A stretch of 64,000 bases of DNA, from NCBI RefSeq assembly GCF_021389975.1, contig NZ_CP089981.1, positions 4,365,501 through 4,429,500 on the forward strand, given 5' to 3'. The translations under genes and the position numbers were made by a program. Source of the stretch: Fulvivirga ulvae. Its GTDB lineage: Bacteria; Bacteroidota; Bacteroidia; Cytophagales; Cyclobacteriaceae. Position 1 is the stretch's first letter; every line of letters starts with the position of its first letter. The notes below the pieces were generated by a model. The model made no database searches. It had not been told where the DNA came from and worked only from the letters and a program-made list of their open reading frames with translations. Shown in pieces: positions 1 to 9,990 of this stretch.

Positions 1-1
1 G

Positions 2-2488
2 AACGTTTCTTTTTCAGAACCTCAGGGTATCGCCAATACCTTGTTTAAATGGACTGTAGCAGATAACCCTAATGTAACCGGGGAGAGCGATGGATTCGGT
101 AACCTGTTGTTCCAGGTTCTTTTTAACAGCGGCAATACACCTGAAACTCTGATCTATACCGTCACGCCTGAAACTAATGGCTGTGAGGGGCCATCTACCA
201 CAGTTACAGTTAATGTTGCTCCGACTCCAAACATTAATGTGGCCTCTAACTTTATTTCTGTATGTGAAGGAGATCCTGCGAATCCACTTTCTATAGAGTT
301 GGATGGAGATGTAGCCGGTACAACTTTCTTCTGGACGGCAACATCATCTAATACTGACATATCAGGATATTCAGGTGGCTCAGGTACTAATGGAGACTTT
401 ATCAATCAGGTGATTTTCAATGATGGAATAGCACCGGGAACAGTAACTTATACTATCAGGCCTGAGGGGCCTACTGGTTGTCAGGGTACACCCCAAACAG
501 TGATTGCAAGCATTGGCCCGAGGATCACTGGGCAGTTCCTTTCAACAGACGTTGTAAAATGTAATGATACCAATCCGACGTTCCTAACCATGCAATTCAC
601 GGGAATACCTCCTTTTGAAGTGGAATACAGTGATGGAACCACTACAACTTTATTGACAGGTATCCCCAATTTCCATGTGCTTCAGGTTAATCCAATAGTG
701 ACTACAACTTACTCTATTGTATCGGTTACCGATGCTAATGGATGTTCAGCATTACCAGCAAATCAAATTGGGACCCAGGCCGTTACAATAACTGTGTCTG
801 AGATTGATGCTACCTTCCAGGTTATAGGTAGTAATACAGGTTGTTCTCCATTGAAAGTAACCTTCTCTTATAATCAGGTTGCAGGAGCAACTTATACCTG
901 GGGATGGTTTGATGGTAGCCCGGATAGTACTTACACAGCTTCAAGTACAGTTAATGGTCAAATAATTGAGCATGTTTTTGAGAACCTTTCTACGGGAACG
1001 GATTTCAATGTGGATGTTAGGTTAACTGCGCAACTACCGCCGTCAGAGGGTAGTTGTATTGATTTCCACAGCGAACCGGTGACCATCTATTCTACAATAA
1101 GGCCAAATGTAATAGCCAATAGTCCAACCACCATTTGCGGGGGAGGTAATGTTTCCTTTAGCAATTTCACGCTTGGAGCAAGTACACATAAGTGGTTCTA
1201 CAGAAGACAGGGAGTAAATGAGGAGATTGATGTGAAGGCGACTGCCGGAGGGGTGAATTATGATTTGGTCAATACTTCTTCTCAGAACCCGATAGTTTAT
1301 GAAGTGGTCTACCAGGGAGGTAATGGTAATTGTAGTATTGAGGAGGTAATACCGGTAACTGTTTACAGAGAGGTAACGCCACTATTCGTTGTTGATAATC
1401 TTACGGAGTTTGTAGGAGGTAGTGCAACCTTGAATCTCAGTAATACCTCAAGTCCATTGGATGATGTAGATTTCGATTACCAATGGTCATTTGGTACTGA
1501 TGCATCACCGGCGACAGCAACTGGTTTAACACCTCCGACTGTAACTTATACTTCTCCGGGACCTAAAACGGTAACGTTGACCATTACCAATCCCGATGCT
1601 GCTGCGGCAGGATTGGATTGTGAGGTGAGCGATACGCAAATTATCAACGTAATATTGCCGCCGATTGTAGCGGACTTTACGGCTTCGCCACTTACAGGTT
1701 GTATGCCCTTGGAGGTGTCTATAACGGAGAATAATTCTACAGGAGACGCATATGCCTGGGAGGTGATTAACCAACTAGGCAATACTATACTCACATCTGA
1801 AGAGGTATACCCAACCTTTGTGCTGGTTACACCGGGTTCATACGATATCATTCTGACGACATCTAATTCTATTACCGGTCAAACAGCTGTTGCTACTCAG
1901 GAGGATATCGAGGTTTATAAGATACCTATATCCTCATTTGACCTGAGGCCTGATGTGATCTATTTACCGGACCAGCCTATGAGGACGTTTAATTATAGTG
2001 ATGGTGCAAACCAGTATGTATGGGATTTTGGTGATGGAGCGACATCCGATGGATTTGAACCTGAACATCTATATACTTATGAAGGTGTATTCACCATAAC
2101 CCTTGAAGCTTCAATGGATCATGGCGATGGTGTGGTCTGTTCTAACACAAGCTCTCAAGAGGTTGTGGTACAGGAAGGAGGCGCTACACGCATTCCAAAT
2201 GCTTTCACACCTAACACTAATGGACCTTCTGGTGATGGAAGGATTACAAATGAGGTGAATAATGATATTTTTCTTCCCATTACACAAGGCGTGGAAGAGT
2301 TCCAGATGCTGATATTTGACCGTTGGGGTAGCCTGATCTTTGAAAGTAATGACCAGACTGTAGGATGGGATGGGTATGATGAGAATGATAATCTGCTACC
2401 TGCTGGTGTGTATGTTTATAAACTCACCATGAGGCTGTCCAATGGAGACAGAACTACAAGAATTGGAGATGTAACGTTGATTAGGTAA
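2..2488 (+). CDS. T9SS type B sorted PKD-repeat surface protein, 5' truncated
   Basis: The reading frame is open from base 2, so the gene begins outside the window. The visible 829 residues are a chain of Ig/PKD-like beta modules rich in Thr, Asn and Gly, with paired cysteines and phrases such as DFGDGATS in the last PKD repeat (about 1960-2180). The final ~100 residues (from about 2190, RIPNAFTPN ... IFDRWGSLIFES ... GWDGYDEN ... GVYVYKL ... TTRIGDVTLIR) are the gliding-motility-associated CHU_C sorting domain, which sends proteins through the type IX secretion system to the cell surface. It lies 20 nt upstream of a PorP/SprF gene, the usual partner of this cargo type. The ligand or adhesive role is unknown. 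The family call is firm, the biological role is inference. Confidence 0.93.
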   Translation, partial: NVSFSEPQGIANTLFKWTVADNPNVTGESDGFGNLLFQVLFNSGNTPETLIYTVTPETNGCEGPSTTVTVNVAPTPNINVASNFISVCEGDPANPLSIELDGDVAGTTFFWTATSSNTDISGYSGGSGTNGDFINQVIFNDGIAPGTVTYTIRPEGPTGCQGTPQTVIASIGPRITGQFLSTDVVKCNDTNPTFLTMQFTGIPPFEVEYSDGTTTTLLTGIPNFHVLQVNPIVTTTYSIVSVTDANGCSALPANQIGTQAVTITVSEIDATFQVIGSNTGCSPLKVTFSYNQVAGATYTWGWFDGSPDSTYTASSTVNGQIIEHVFENLSTGTDFNVDVRLTAQLPPSEGSCIDFHSEPVTIYSTIRPNVIANSPTTICGGGNVSFSNFTLGASTHKWFYRRQGVNEEIDVKATAGGVNYDLVNTSSQNPIVYEVVYQGGNGNCSIEEVIPVTVYREVTPLFVVDNLTEFVGGSATLNLSNTSSPLDDVDFDYQWSFGTDASPATATGLTPPTVTYTSPGPKTVTLTITNPDAAAAGLDCEVSDTQIINVILPPIVADFTASPLTGCMPLEVSITENNSTGDAYAWEVINQLGNTILTSEEVYPTFVLVTPGSYDIILTTSNSITGQTAVATQEDIEVYKIPISSFDLRPDVIYLPDQPMRTFNYSDGANQYVWDFGDGATSDGFEPEHLYTYEGVFTITLEASMDHGDGVVCSNTSSQEVVVQEGGATRIPNAFTPNTNGPSGDGRITNEVNNDIFLPITQGVEEFQMLIFDRWGSLIFESNDQTVGWDGYDENDNLLPAGVYVYKLTMRLSNGDRTTRIGDVTLIR

Positions 2489-2508
2489 ATTGAATTATTG
2501 AGGTAATT

Positions 2509-3558
2509 ATGTTAAAAAATATACTTGTTCTGTTTCTTGTAACAATAGCCATATCTCAGAGCTATGGACAGGATCCACAATTTTCCCAGTATTATGCGGC
2601 TCCTTTATACCTTAATCCGGGATTTACGGGTATTACGCCACAGCAACGTCTTGTAGCGAACCACAGGGTCCAATGGCCAAACCTTCCTCAGGCATTTTCT
2701 ACCTATTCATTTTCGTATGAAATATTTGTGGATGAACTGAAAAGTGGTTTTGGAGTACTGGCAACTACAGACAAAATGGGATCGGCAGGCTGGAGAACTA
2801 CTTATGCAGGGCTTTTGTACTCCTATAAGGTAAGGATAAACAAAAATTGGGTATTTTCTCCTGGTCTGTACTTTTCGTATGGCAATAATGGGATAGACAG
2901 GTCCAAATTACAATTGCGCGATGGCCTTGAGTTTGATGGCCAATCCATAGACCCTGATCTCAATAAGCTGGGCAATCAAAATTACTTTGATTTTTCCTCA
3001 GGTGCAGTTTTGTATAATAGAAGTCTGTGGTTCGGCGTTTCTGCATATCACCTGAACAGGCCAAACCTTTCTATTCTGGGGGAGGAGAGCAGGTTACCTG
3101 TAAGGGTTAATGTACATGGAGGGATGAAATTGCCTCTTTATAAAGGAATAAGGACGATATCAAAGGTTTCGTACCTGACACCCTCATTCGTGTATCGTAT
3201 GCAGGGGAGATCATTTCAGCAATTAGATGTAGGGCTTCAGTACCATATAGACCCCATAGCTGTAGGCGTTTGGTATAGAGGTATACCCATAAGCGGATCT
3301 TTCAAGTCGGGCACTGAAACGATCCAGGTGGTGCAGCAAGATGCCCTGGTCTTTGTTATGAGTCTGTTATTTGGTAATTTTCAAGTAGGTTACAGCTACG
3401 ACTTTACCGTGTCAAGGCTTAGTACTTCTACAGGAGGTTCACATGAGGTATCCATTATTTACGAATTTGTAGCCAAAGGTATCAGGCCCGGAGTAAAAAG
3501 AAAAAATAAACTAATCCCTTGTCCATCATTCAACAGTAAAGAAGGCTTTTGGAATTAA
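2509..3558 (+). CDS. PorP/SprF family T9SS outer-membrane protein
   Basis: This 349-residue protein has a signal peptide ending near SYGQ and the diagnostic start of the mature chain, QDPQFSQYYAAPLYLNPGFTG. The rest is a predicted outer-membrane beta-barrel with alternating aromatic strands and ends in a basic tail. PorP/SprF proteins help secrete or anchor type B T9SS cargo, and their genes typically sit next to the cargo gene, as here (20 nt after the preceding cargo gene, with a weak GAGG before the ATG). It is a clear paralogue of the protein at 7446-8462, sharing the QYYAAP, GVLATTDKxGSA, GVWYRGIPI and SYDFT blocks. The family assignment is secure. Which cargo it serves is inferred from position. 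Confidence 0.93.
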   Translation: MLKNILVLFLVTIAISQSYGQDPQFSQYYAAPLYLNPGFTGITPQQRLVANHRVQWPNLPQAFSTYSFSYEIFVDELKSGFGVLATTDKMGSAGWRTTYAGLLYSYKVRINKNWVFSPGLYFSYGNNGIDRSKLQLRDGLEFDGQSIDPDLNKLGNQNYFDFSSGAVLYNRSLWFGVSAYHLNRPNLSILGEESRLPVRVNVHGGMKLPLYKGIRTISKVSYLTPSFVYRMQGRSFQQLDVGLQYHIDPIAVGVWYRGIPISGSFKSGTETIQVVQQDALVFVMSLLFGNFQVGYSYDFTVSRLSTSTGGSHEVSIIYEFVAKGIRPGVKRKNKLIPCPSFNSKEGFWN

Positions 3559-3600
3559 TACTTCAATAGCATAGTTATATCTTAAGTATTTTCATTTTAA

Positions 3601-3632
3601 AGGCCAATGCTGCAATTGGTCGACATTGGCCT
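3601..3632. repeat. Hairpin in the spacer between the two T9SS pairs
   Basis: AGGCCAATG (3601-3609) and CATTGGCCT (3624-3632) form a perfect 9-bp inverted repeat with a 14-nt loop. It lies 42 nt after the first PorP/SprF gene. No T-run follows on the plus strand, so calling it a terminator would be weak. Confidence 0.4.
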
Positions 3633-3720
3633 GTACCCCCTGGTTTCCTTGGCTGACAGGCTTGTATTTATTATTGTCTGAGTTTGGCTTTGAACTATAA
3701 CCGGGAAACGTTTGAAGCTG

Positions 3721-6700
3721 ATGAACCTTAAGAGATTAACATTTCTTACTCTATTTTTATTAACCCTTGTATTCCATAAATCAGTAGCCCAATGTGGAGG
3801 ACAGATCATGGAGCCTGGCTTTGCTTTTTTAACCAGTAGCCGGGGGTGTGCCCCTTTTAATGTTGGAATCCAAACACTTTATTTATCAGCTACTCCAGGC
3901 ACGGTGTATTATGTAGACTGGGGAGATGGAACACCTGAAGAAACTTATGTTCAGACCAACGCCACCGGCGTTTCATTGACCCACGTTTATCCTAATTCAC
4001 CGGTTGAATGTGGTTATGATGTAATTATTGATGCTGAGAACGGATGTAACCCGAGAGGGAGTGTTGTGCCCATCGAAACACAGGTAGTTGTATGGACCAA
4101 CGATGTGTTATCAATAGATCCGGGCGTTTATAGAGTCTGCCAGGGGTATGCTGCTGACGTGCAATTTATAGATAATAGTGACTGGAATTGTTTTCCTCGA
4201 CTGACCCGGGAGAACGGAGAACCGAGATGGATACAGTGGATCTATGGAACGGGAATAGCGGCTAACAGAATCCCCGGTATAAATGTAAATAGCCTGGTTC
4301 CGGCTGCTTACCCTTATCTTGACCCGGCCCCGGGTGTGAATCCTAAATATCCGATTTTTGCGCCGGGAGAAGTAAGCTTGCCTATCAATGTGCCTGTAAC
4401 AGGTTCTGCTGATATAGGGAAAGAGTTTCAGATAACCCTGAGAAACTGGAACCAATGTAATCCCTATGACAATGATATTACTGATGGGGATGCGTTTAAT
4501 CCTGTTAGTGGAGACCTGATAAACGGAGATAATGCTCCGCAGACACTCAACGCCAGGGTAGTAATTGTGGATGCCCCGCAACCAGATTTTCAAACGCGCC
4601 TTGGTAATGCAGCCGGCCCGGTTCAAAGCACATTTTGTGTGGAAGAAGATATTTACTTTGAGGATCTTACCCCTCCTATAGCAGGTGCAGGGTTTAATTA
4701 TACCTGGGAGTTTTATGATAACAGTAGTGGCACCGGGACACCGGTATTTACAAGCAATGCAGTAAACCCGATATATGCATACACCACCGGAGGTCAGAAG
4801 TTAATTCGCCTGATCGTACACGATGGTAATGCCGCAGGGAACTGTGAAGCTGTATATGATGATCTGGTATTTATTTCACCCACGCTGATAGCTAATATTG
4901 GTGTTTCAGATCTTTCCGGTAATCCAATAACGCCACAGTTCTGTCAGTCTGCTTCGTCACCTGTCAACTTTGATGTACGTTTTACCGATAATTCTGTAGG
5001 AGTGCCTAACCCTTCTACCCAGTGGAGATGGGAGTTTTATGACGAAAATGACGTACTGGTTAGAGAAGAGCCGGGAGGTGGGGCTTTCTCATCAACAGTA
5101 CTTGGCCCGTTTGATGAAATTTTTAATAATGTAGGAATCTACAGGGTAAAGCTGCTTATAAGAGATGTAGGAACCTCCTGTATCAGTGAGGATGAAGTTG
5201 AAGTAATTGTATATGAGAGCCCTGAAGCCAATTTTTCGGCAGACCGTGTTTGTGAAGGTAGCGGCACTTCATTTGAAGACCTTTCAACTTTAAATCCAAT
5301 AAATGGAGAAAGCATAATAGGTTGGGAGTGGGATTTTGACTATGATGGAGTCACATTTAGCAAAGATGCTGCCTTTGATAACCAGACCAGCTTTACCAGA
5401 ACTTACACGACTTCCGGTACTTACCAGGTTGCCCTGAGGGTTACCACCGATCAAAATGGCTGTTCTGATATCTTTGCGCGGGAAGTAACAGTAGACCCAT
5501 TACCGCTCGCAGACATTACACCAGACCAGATATCAGGATGTAGCGAGCTGGTGGTGAGCTTCACAAACAATGCTGTAGGCTCCCAACCGGATGTTATAGA
5601 CGAATATATTTGGGAAATAGATGCTGGCTCGGGCTATGTGGTCGATTCTATTCAGAGTCCTGCCGATCCTTCTTTCTCTAACGTTTTTACAAAAAGCTTT
5701 GCTAACCTGACTACCGCTGATAAAATATTTAACGTAAGGCTGAGAAGTATTAGTGTAAACGGATGTGAAACTGTGAGTGCTCCTGTTGCCATTACTGTAC
5801 TTCCTGGTCCAAGATCAGGTTTTATGTCTCTTAACTATTCTCCGTTTGACGACAACTGTTCACCGGTGGACGTTGATTTTGAGGTGGATAGCGAGACACA
5901 ATCACTTAATCCTGTTGACTACCAATGGAGGATAGATGACAGTAATGGCCTGGTATACCAAGAGAATACAGGCAGCACACCGACGTTCAGTTACGAATTT
6001 GTCAACAGTACTCAATCTGTCAAAAATTTTTACGTGACTTTAAATGCTACACTGCCCAGTGGCTGTAGTGGTGATTCTACCAGAATTATAAGAGTAAACC
6101 CAGTACCTGCTGCCAGTTTTGTCATAGATACACTGGAGGTTAATTGTGATCTTATGCGAATAGAGTTTGAGGCTACACAGAAGGGATTGACCAGTTATGA
6201 TTGGGAGATACGGGAAAATGGATCGATAACCTTATCATCCAACACAATAGGAGATAGGTTTGAACATGTTTTTAATAAAGCAACGGCCGATGTTAATGTA
6301 GAAGTGAGTTTGCTGACAACAAATTTTGCCAATTGTGAAAGTGAGATTGTCGTTCAAAACTTTATTATTCCGGAACTCGAGGATATTAATGTAGCCTTTA
6401 CAGCCACACCATTGAATCAAAGTTTACCATCATCTACAGTATTTTTAAATAATACTACGAATAGTGGCCCGTGGACATACCTTTGGGATTTTGGTAACGG
6501 TGATACCTCTTCCGACCCTGCTCTTAGTCAATATGAATATGGTACTTACGGTACCTTCACCATTACACTTATGGCTACTTATGATGATTGTGTTGATTCA
6601 CAGTCCGTAACAGTTACTATAGATCCTATCCCTCCTGTTGTTGATTTTGAGTATGAGCCGGCCTCAGGATGTGCTCCTTTAACGGTGAACTTCACTAACC

Positions 6701-7443
6701 TTACACAATATGCCGAACCAGAAAGTTACTTTTGGCAGTTTGGGGAAAACCAGGGCACGTCCAAGGCGATTAATCCATCCTACACTTATTACGAGCCAGG
6801 TGTTTATACCGTAAGCCTGTCCGCCACCAATGTGCTTGGAGATACTATTAGGGAAACCAAGCCATTAATTATAGAGGTTTATGAAACTCCCAATGCTCAG
6901 TTTGAGGTAAGACCTAATGTTGTTTATATTCCGGATGGTCCCCTTTATACTAAAAATAGCAGTTTTGGAGCATCACAATTCCTTTGGAACTTCGGCGATG
7001 GAAATACATCAGAAGAGGACGAGCCTGTACATTACTACGAAGAAGAAGGTACCTACGATATAATGTTGATAGCCACCAATGAATTTGGCTGTAGAGATAC
7101 TACAACCAGGGAAAGTATAGTGAAAACCATAATTGGCGGCCGGATATTGATCCCCAATGCATTTTCGCCCAACTTAATGGGGCCTATTGGTGGTGAAGCA
7201 GGAGGTATAGCTGGTACCAATGACATTTTTTTGCCAATTACTGAGGGTGTAACTGACTTTGAAATGTTGATTTTCAACCGTTGGGGAGAGTTGTTGTTTC
7301 AAAGCGCCAATAAAAATATGGGGTGGGATGGGTACTATAAAGGAAAGCTATGTCCTCAGGATGTGTATGTATATAAACTCAATCTCACCTTTGAAGATGG
7401 GACAAGAACCACAAAAATAGGTGATGTGAACTTGATCAGGTAA
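3721..7443 (+). CDS. Giant T9SS type B sorted PKD-repeat protein
   Basis: I start it at ATG 3721 (MNLKRLTFLTLFLL ... SVAQ, a signal peptide). A TTG nine bases upstream is possible but less likely. The mature protein of about 1,220 residues is a string of PKD/Ig-like domains: VDWGDGTPE near the N-terminus, WEWDFDYDG mid-way, and YLWDFGNGDTSS, YFWQFGENQG and FLWNFGDGNTSEE near the C-terminus. The last ~100 residues (from about 7140, RILIPNAFSPN ... IFNRWGELLFQS ... GWDGYYKG ... TTKIGDVNLIR) are a CHU_C type B sorting domain. The next gene, PorP/SprF, starts 2 nt after the stop. It is paralogous in layout to the cargo at the left edge. Surface exposure is well supported by family knowledge; the target is unknown. 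Confidence 0.93.
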   Translation: MNLKRLTFLTLFLLTLVFHKSVAQCGGQIMEPGFAFLTSSRGCAPFNVGIQTLYLSATPGTVYYVDWGDGTPEETYVQTNATGVSLTHVYPNSPVECGYDVIIDAENGCNPRGSVVPIETQVVVWTNDVLSIDPGVYRVCQGYAADVQFIDNSDWNCFPRLTRENGEPRWIQWIYGTGIAANRIPGINVNSLVPAAYPYLDPAPGVNPKYPIFAPGEVSLPINVPVTGSADIGKEFQITLRNWNQCNPYDNDITDGDAFNPVSGDLINGDNAPQTLNARVVIVDAPQPDFQTRLGNAAGPVQSTFCVEEDIYFEDLTPPIAGAGFNYTWEFYDNSSGTGTPVFTSNAVNPIYAYTTGGQKLIRLIVHDGNAAGNCEAVYDDLVFISPTLIANIGVSDLSGNPITPQFCQSASSPVNFDVRFTDNSVGVPNPSTQWRWEFYDENDVLVREEPGGGAFSSTVLGPFDEIFNNVGIYRVKLLIRDVGTSCISEDEVEVIVYESPEANFSADRVCEGSGTSFEDLSTLNPINGESIIGWEWDFDYDGVTFSKDAAFDNQTSFTRTYTTSGTYQVALRVTTDQNGCSDIFAREVTVDPLPLADITPDQISGCSELVVSFTNNAVGSQPDVIDEYIWEIDAGSGYVVDSIQSPADPSFSNVFTKSFANLTTADKIFNVRLRSISVNGCETVSAPVAITVLPGPRSGFMSLNYSPFDDNCSPVDVDFEVDSETQSLNPVDYQWRIDDSNGLVYQENTGSTPTFSYEFVNSTQSVKNFYVTLNATLPSGCSGDSTRIIRVNPVPAASFVIDTLEVNCDLMRIEFEATQKGLTSYDWEIRENGSITLSSNTIGDRFEHVFNKATADVNVEVSLLTTNFANCESEIVVQNFIIPELEDINVAFTATPLNQSLPSSTVFLNNTTNSGPWTYLWDFGNGDTSSDPALSQYEYGTYGTFTITLMATYDDCVDSQSVTVTIDPIPPVVDFEYEPASGCAPLTVNFTNLTQYAEPESYFWQFGENQGTSKAINPSYTYYEPGVYTVSLSATNVLGDTIRETKPLIIEVYETPNAQFEVRPNVVYIPDGPLYTKNSSFGASQFLWNFGDGNTSEEDEPVHYYEEEGTYDIMLIATNEFGCRDTTTRESIVKTIIGGRILIPNAFSPNLMGPIGGEAGGIAGTNDIFLPITEGVTDFEMLIFNRWGELLFQSANKNMGWDGYYKGKLCPQDVYVYKLNLTFEDGTRTTKIGDVNLIR

Positions 7444-7445
7444 TT

Positions 7446-8462
7446 ATGGAGAAGAGAATACTTTTAATCCTTTTAATATGTTTGTCGATTAAAGTAGCAG
7501 GGCAGGATCCGCATTTTTCACAATACTATGCTGCACCTATGTACCTTAATCCGGCTTTTGCGGGTACAGGTTCTGATCATAGATTCATAGCCAATTACAG
7601 AAATCAGTGGCCTAATCTGGCCAACGGCTTTGTTACCTATTCTTTTTCATATGACTATAACCTCCATGACCTCAGAAGTGGTGTAGGCCTCCTGGCCACA
7701 GTTGATAAAGCCGGTTCTGCAAATCTCAGGTCGACCTCTGTCGGCTTTATTTACTCTTATAAAGTGCAGCTTTCTAACAAATGGATCATGACTCCGGGAC
7801 TTTATTTCGGGTATGGCCATCGGAATATCGATTTTAATAAGCTTGTTTTTGGCGACCAGCTGGAGTTTAGCAATGACGGACAAACCCCTACCACGGACCC
7901 AACATTTGGTAATCTTGGCAGTACAGGGTACTTTGATTTTGGCACAGGCTTTCTTGTTTATAATAAAACCTTTTGGGCAGGCTTCTCTGCTCATCATTTA
8001 AACCAGCCTAACAGGTCATTACTCGGAGAGGAGAGTAAGATTCCAATTAAAACTTCTGTTCACGCAGGAGTAAAGATACCTCTGTATAGTGGTGTATTTA
8101 AACGAGATAAAATTTCCAGTATAGCCCCTTCATTTGTATACCAGAATCAGGGTAGTTTTGATCAGCTGGATGTGGGGCTGCACTTTCTCTATGAACCCGT
8201 TATGATTGGTGTGTGGTACCGGGGTATTCCCATCCAGCAAAATACAAAAGATAATGTGAGCCAGGATGCGGCTGTACTTATATTAGGCCTCCAGTTTGAT
8301 CAACTTGAAATTGCCTACAGCTACGATTTCACTATCTCCGAACTGGGCTCAATATCCGGAGGTGCACACGAAGTTTCACTTAAATATAGTATGGACATCT
8401 CCGTACGTTCGAAAACAAAACGTAAAGATAAGTTTATCCCGTGCCCCACGTTTGTTAAATAG
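7446..8462 (+). CDS. PorP/SprF family T9SS outer-membrane protein
   Basis: This 338-residue barrel protein has a signal peptide (ICLSIKVAGQ) and the family hallmark QDPHFSQYYAAPMYLNPAFAG directly after cleavage. It begins 2 nt after the stop of the giant cargo gene, so the two are probably co-translated. It resembles the PorP/SprF at 2509-3558 over its whole length, including the C-terminal SGGAHEVSLKY and the basic end KRKDKFIPCP. With its cargo gene it forms the second of two tandem cargo/PorP pairs, which points to duplication of the whole pair. It probably acts in the outer membrane in secretion or attachment of that cargo. Confidence 0.93.
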   Translation: MEKRILLILLICLSIKVAGQDPHFSQYYAAPMYLNPAFAGTGSDHRFIANYRNQWPNLANGFVTYSFSYDYNLHDLRSGVGLLATVDKAGSANLRSTSVGFIYSYKVQLSNKWIMTPGLYFGYGHRNIDFNKLVFGDQLEFSNDGQTPTTDPTFGNLGSTGYFDFGTGFLVYNKTFWAGFSAHHLNQPNRSLLGEESKIPIKTSVHAGVKIPLYSGVFKRDKISSIAPSFVYQNQGSFDQLDVGLHFLYEPVMIGVWYRGIPIQQNTKDNVSQDAAVLILGLQFDQLEIAYSYDFTISELGSISGGAHEVSLKYSMDISVRSKTKRKDKFIPCPTFVK

Positions 8463-8488
8463 TCCTTTTCAGGGTAGGTTATAAATGC

Positions 8489-8496
8489 TAAATTTG
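8489..8496 (+). promoter_or_regulatory. Bacteroidota -7 promoter element for cca
   Basis: TAAATTTG fits the Bacteroidota -7 consensus TAnnTTTG exactly. It lies 51 nt before the cca start codon and after the end of the T9SS gene block, where a new transcript is expected. A clear TTTG at -33 is not visible, so support is partial. Confidence 0.5.
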
Positions 8497-8547
8497 CATT
8501 TTTATTAATCTAAATGTTACGCAGGCTTAATTTTAAGTCTAAGCTTT

Positions 8548-9960
8548 ATGGACTATTCTGCCCAAATTCTTAAAAACCCTATATTTAAAATTGTCAGCGA
8601 GGCTGCCGGTGAACTTCAGGTGGAGACCTATGTTATTGGTGGCTTTGTACGGGATATTTTGCTGAAAAGACCTTCTAAGGATATCGACTTCGTATGTGTG
8701 GGAAGCGGTATTGCATTAGCAAAAACTGTAGCGGCCAGGTTAGGCAATGCCCGGGTTAATGTGTTTAAGAATTTTGGTACCGCTATGATCAGCTATAGAG
8801 ACTGGGAACTGGAGTTTGTTGGGGCCAGAAAGGAATCATATAGAAAGGAAAGCCGAAAGCCAATTGTCGAAGATGGTACGCTTGAAGATGATCAAAACAG
8901 GCGGGACTTTACGATAAATGCACTGGCTATTGGGTTGTCAGAGCATAATTTTGGCAAACTAATCGATCCGTTCGGAGGACTCAAAGACCTTAAAAGAAAG
9001 ACACTCAGAACCCCTCTGGATCCCGATGTGACATTTTCAGACGACCCTTTAAGAATGATGAGGGCGATTCGCTTTGCTACTCAACTTAATTTTGATGTTG
9101 AACCGGATACATTTGATAGCATTATAAAAAATGCAGACCGGATCAATATTGTATCGCAGGAACGTGTTACTGATGAGCTTAATAAGATCATACTGGCAGA
9201 AAAACCGTCATATGGATTTAAGCTCCTTTTTCACGCAGGCTTGTTGAATCGGATATTTCCGGAAATGACGGATTTGCATGGTGTTGATATTGTTGATGGC
9301 AAGGGGCATAAGGATAATTTTTATCATACACTCCAGGTACTTGATAACACGGCTGATCGGTCTAAGGACCTTTGGCTGAGGTGGGCGGCTATCTTACATG
9401 ATATTGCCAAGCCTGCAACGAAAAGGTTCGATAAGAAAGTGGGTTGGACATTTCATGGCCATGAGGACAAGGGAGCCCGAATGGTGCCTAAAATCTTCAG
9501 AAAGCTCAAGCTGCCCTTAAATGAAAAAATGGATTATGTGCAAAAGCTCGTTCGCTTGCATTTAAGGCCAATAGCTCTTGTAAAGGAAGATATTACGGAT
9601 ACAGCGATAAGAAGATTGTTATTTGAAGCAGGAAATGATATAGAGGACCTGATGAAGCTTTGCAAAGCAGACGTGACTTCAAAAAACGATATTAAGGTAA
9701 AGAAATACCTTAGCAATTTTAAAAAGGTGGAAAAGAAGATGCACGAAGTTGAGGAGAAAGACCGTGTAAGAAACTTTCAGCCCCCTATTACCGGTGATGA
9801 GATAATCCATGTATTTAACCTGAAGCCAGGCCGGATTATCGGCGAAATCAAAGAAGAAATTAAAGAAGCTATACTTGATGGCAAAATCCGGAATGATAAA
9901 AAAGAAGCATGGCAGTATATGCTGGAGGTGGCCCAAAAGAAGGGTGTTGAACTCAACTAA
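8548..9960 (+). CDS. cca: CCA tRNA nucleotidyltransferase with HD domain
   Basis: The protein adds or repairs the 3'-CCA end of tRNAs in the cytoplasm. The class II nucleotidyltransferase head is visible: GGFVRD at residues 31-36, the catalytic DxD as DID at 45-47, then EDDQNRRDFTINALA and DDPLRMMRAIRFA. An HD metal-dependent phosphohydrolase module follows (LHDIAKP, His284-Asp285, then HGHEDKGA), and a C-terminal extension with the GDEI motif. At 470 residues it has the usual length of the bacterial HD-containing form. A promoter-like TAAATTTG lies upstream. Identity is secure, although poly(A) polymerases share the head domain. Confidence 0.95.
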   Translation: MDYSAQILKNPIFKIVSEAAGELQVETYVIGGFVRDILLKRPSKDIDFVCVGSGIALAKTVAARLGNARVNVFKNFGTAMISYRDWELEFVGARKESYRKESRKPIVEDGTLEDDQNRRDFTINALAIGLSEHNFGKLIDPFGGLKDLKRKTLRTPLDPDVTFSDDPLRMMRAIRFATQLNFDVEPDTFDSIIKNADRINIVSQERVTDELNKIILAEKPSYGFKLLFHAGLLNRIFPEMTDLHGVDIVDGKGHKDNFYHTLQVLDNTADRSKDLWLRWAAILHDIAKPATKRFDKKVGWTFHGHEDKGARMVPKIFRKLKLPLNEKMDYVQKLVRLHLRPIALVKEDITDTAIRRLLFEAGNDIEDLMKLCKADVTSKNDIKVKKYLSNFKKVEKKMHEVEEKDRVRNFQPPITGDEIIHVFNLKPGRIIGEIKEEIKEAILDGKIRNDKKEAWQYMLEVAQKKGVELN

Positions 9961-9966
9961 ATTAGT

Positions 9967-9974
9967 TACATTTG
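9967..9974 (+). promoter_or_regulatory. Possible -7 promoter element before the TPR gene
   Basis: TACATTTG matches TAnnTTTG and lies 16 nt before the ATG at 9991. The nearest TTG upstream (9947-9949) leaves a spacer of only 17 nt, shorter than the usual 19-21, so this is tentative. Confidence 0.4.
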
Positions 9975-9990
9975 GGCTTTTGAATTTAAT

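Noticed and set aside
1526..1851. Minus-strand frames inside the T9SS cargo genes
   Set aside because: They are shadows of the strongly coding plus-strand frame, without start context or recognisable domains.
3712..3720. TTG start for the second T9SS cargo gene
   Set aside because: The ATG nine bases downstream gives a complete signal peptide and is the more common start codon.
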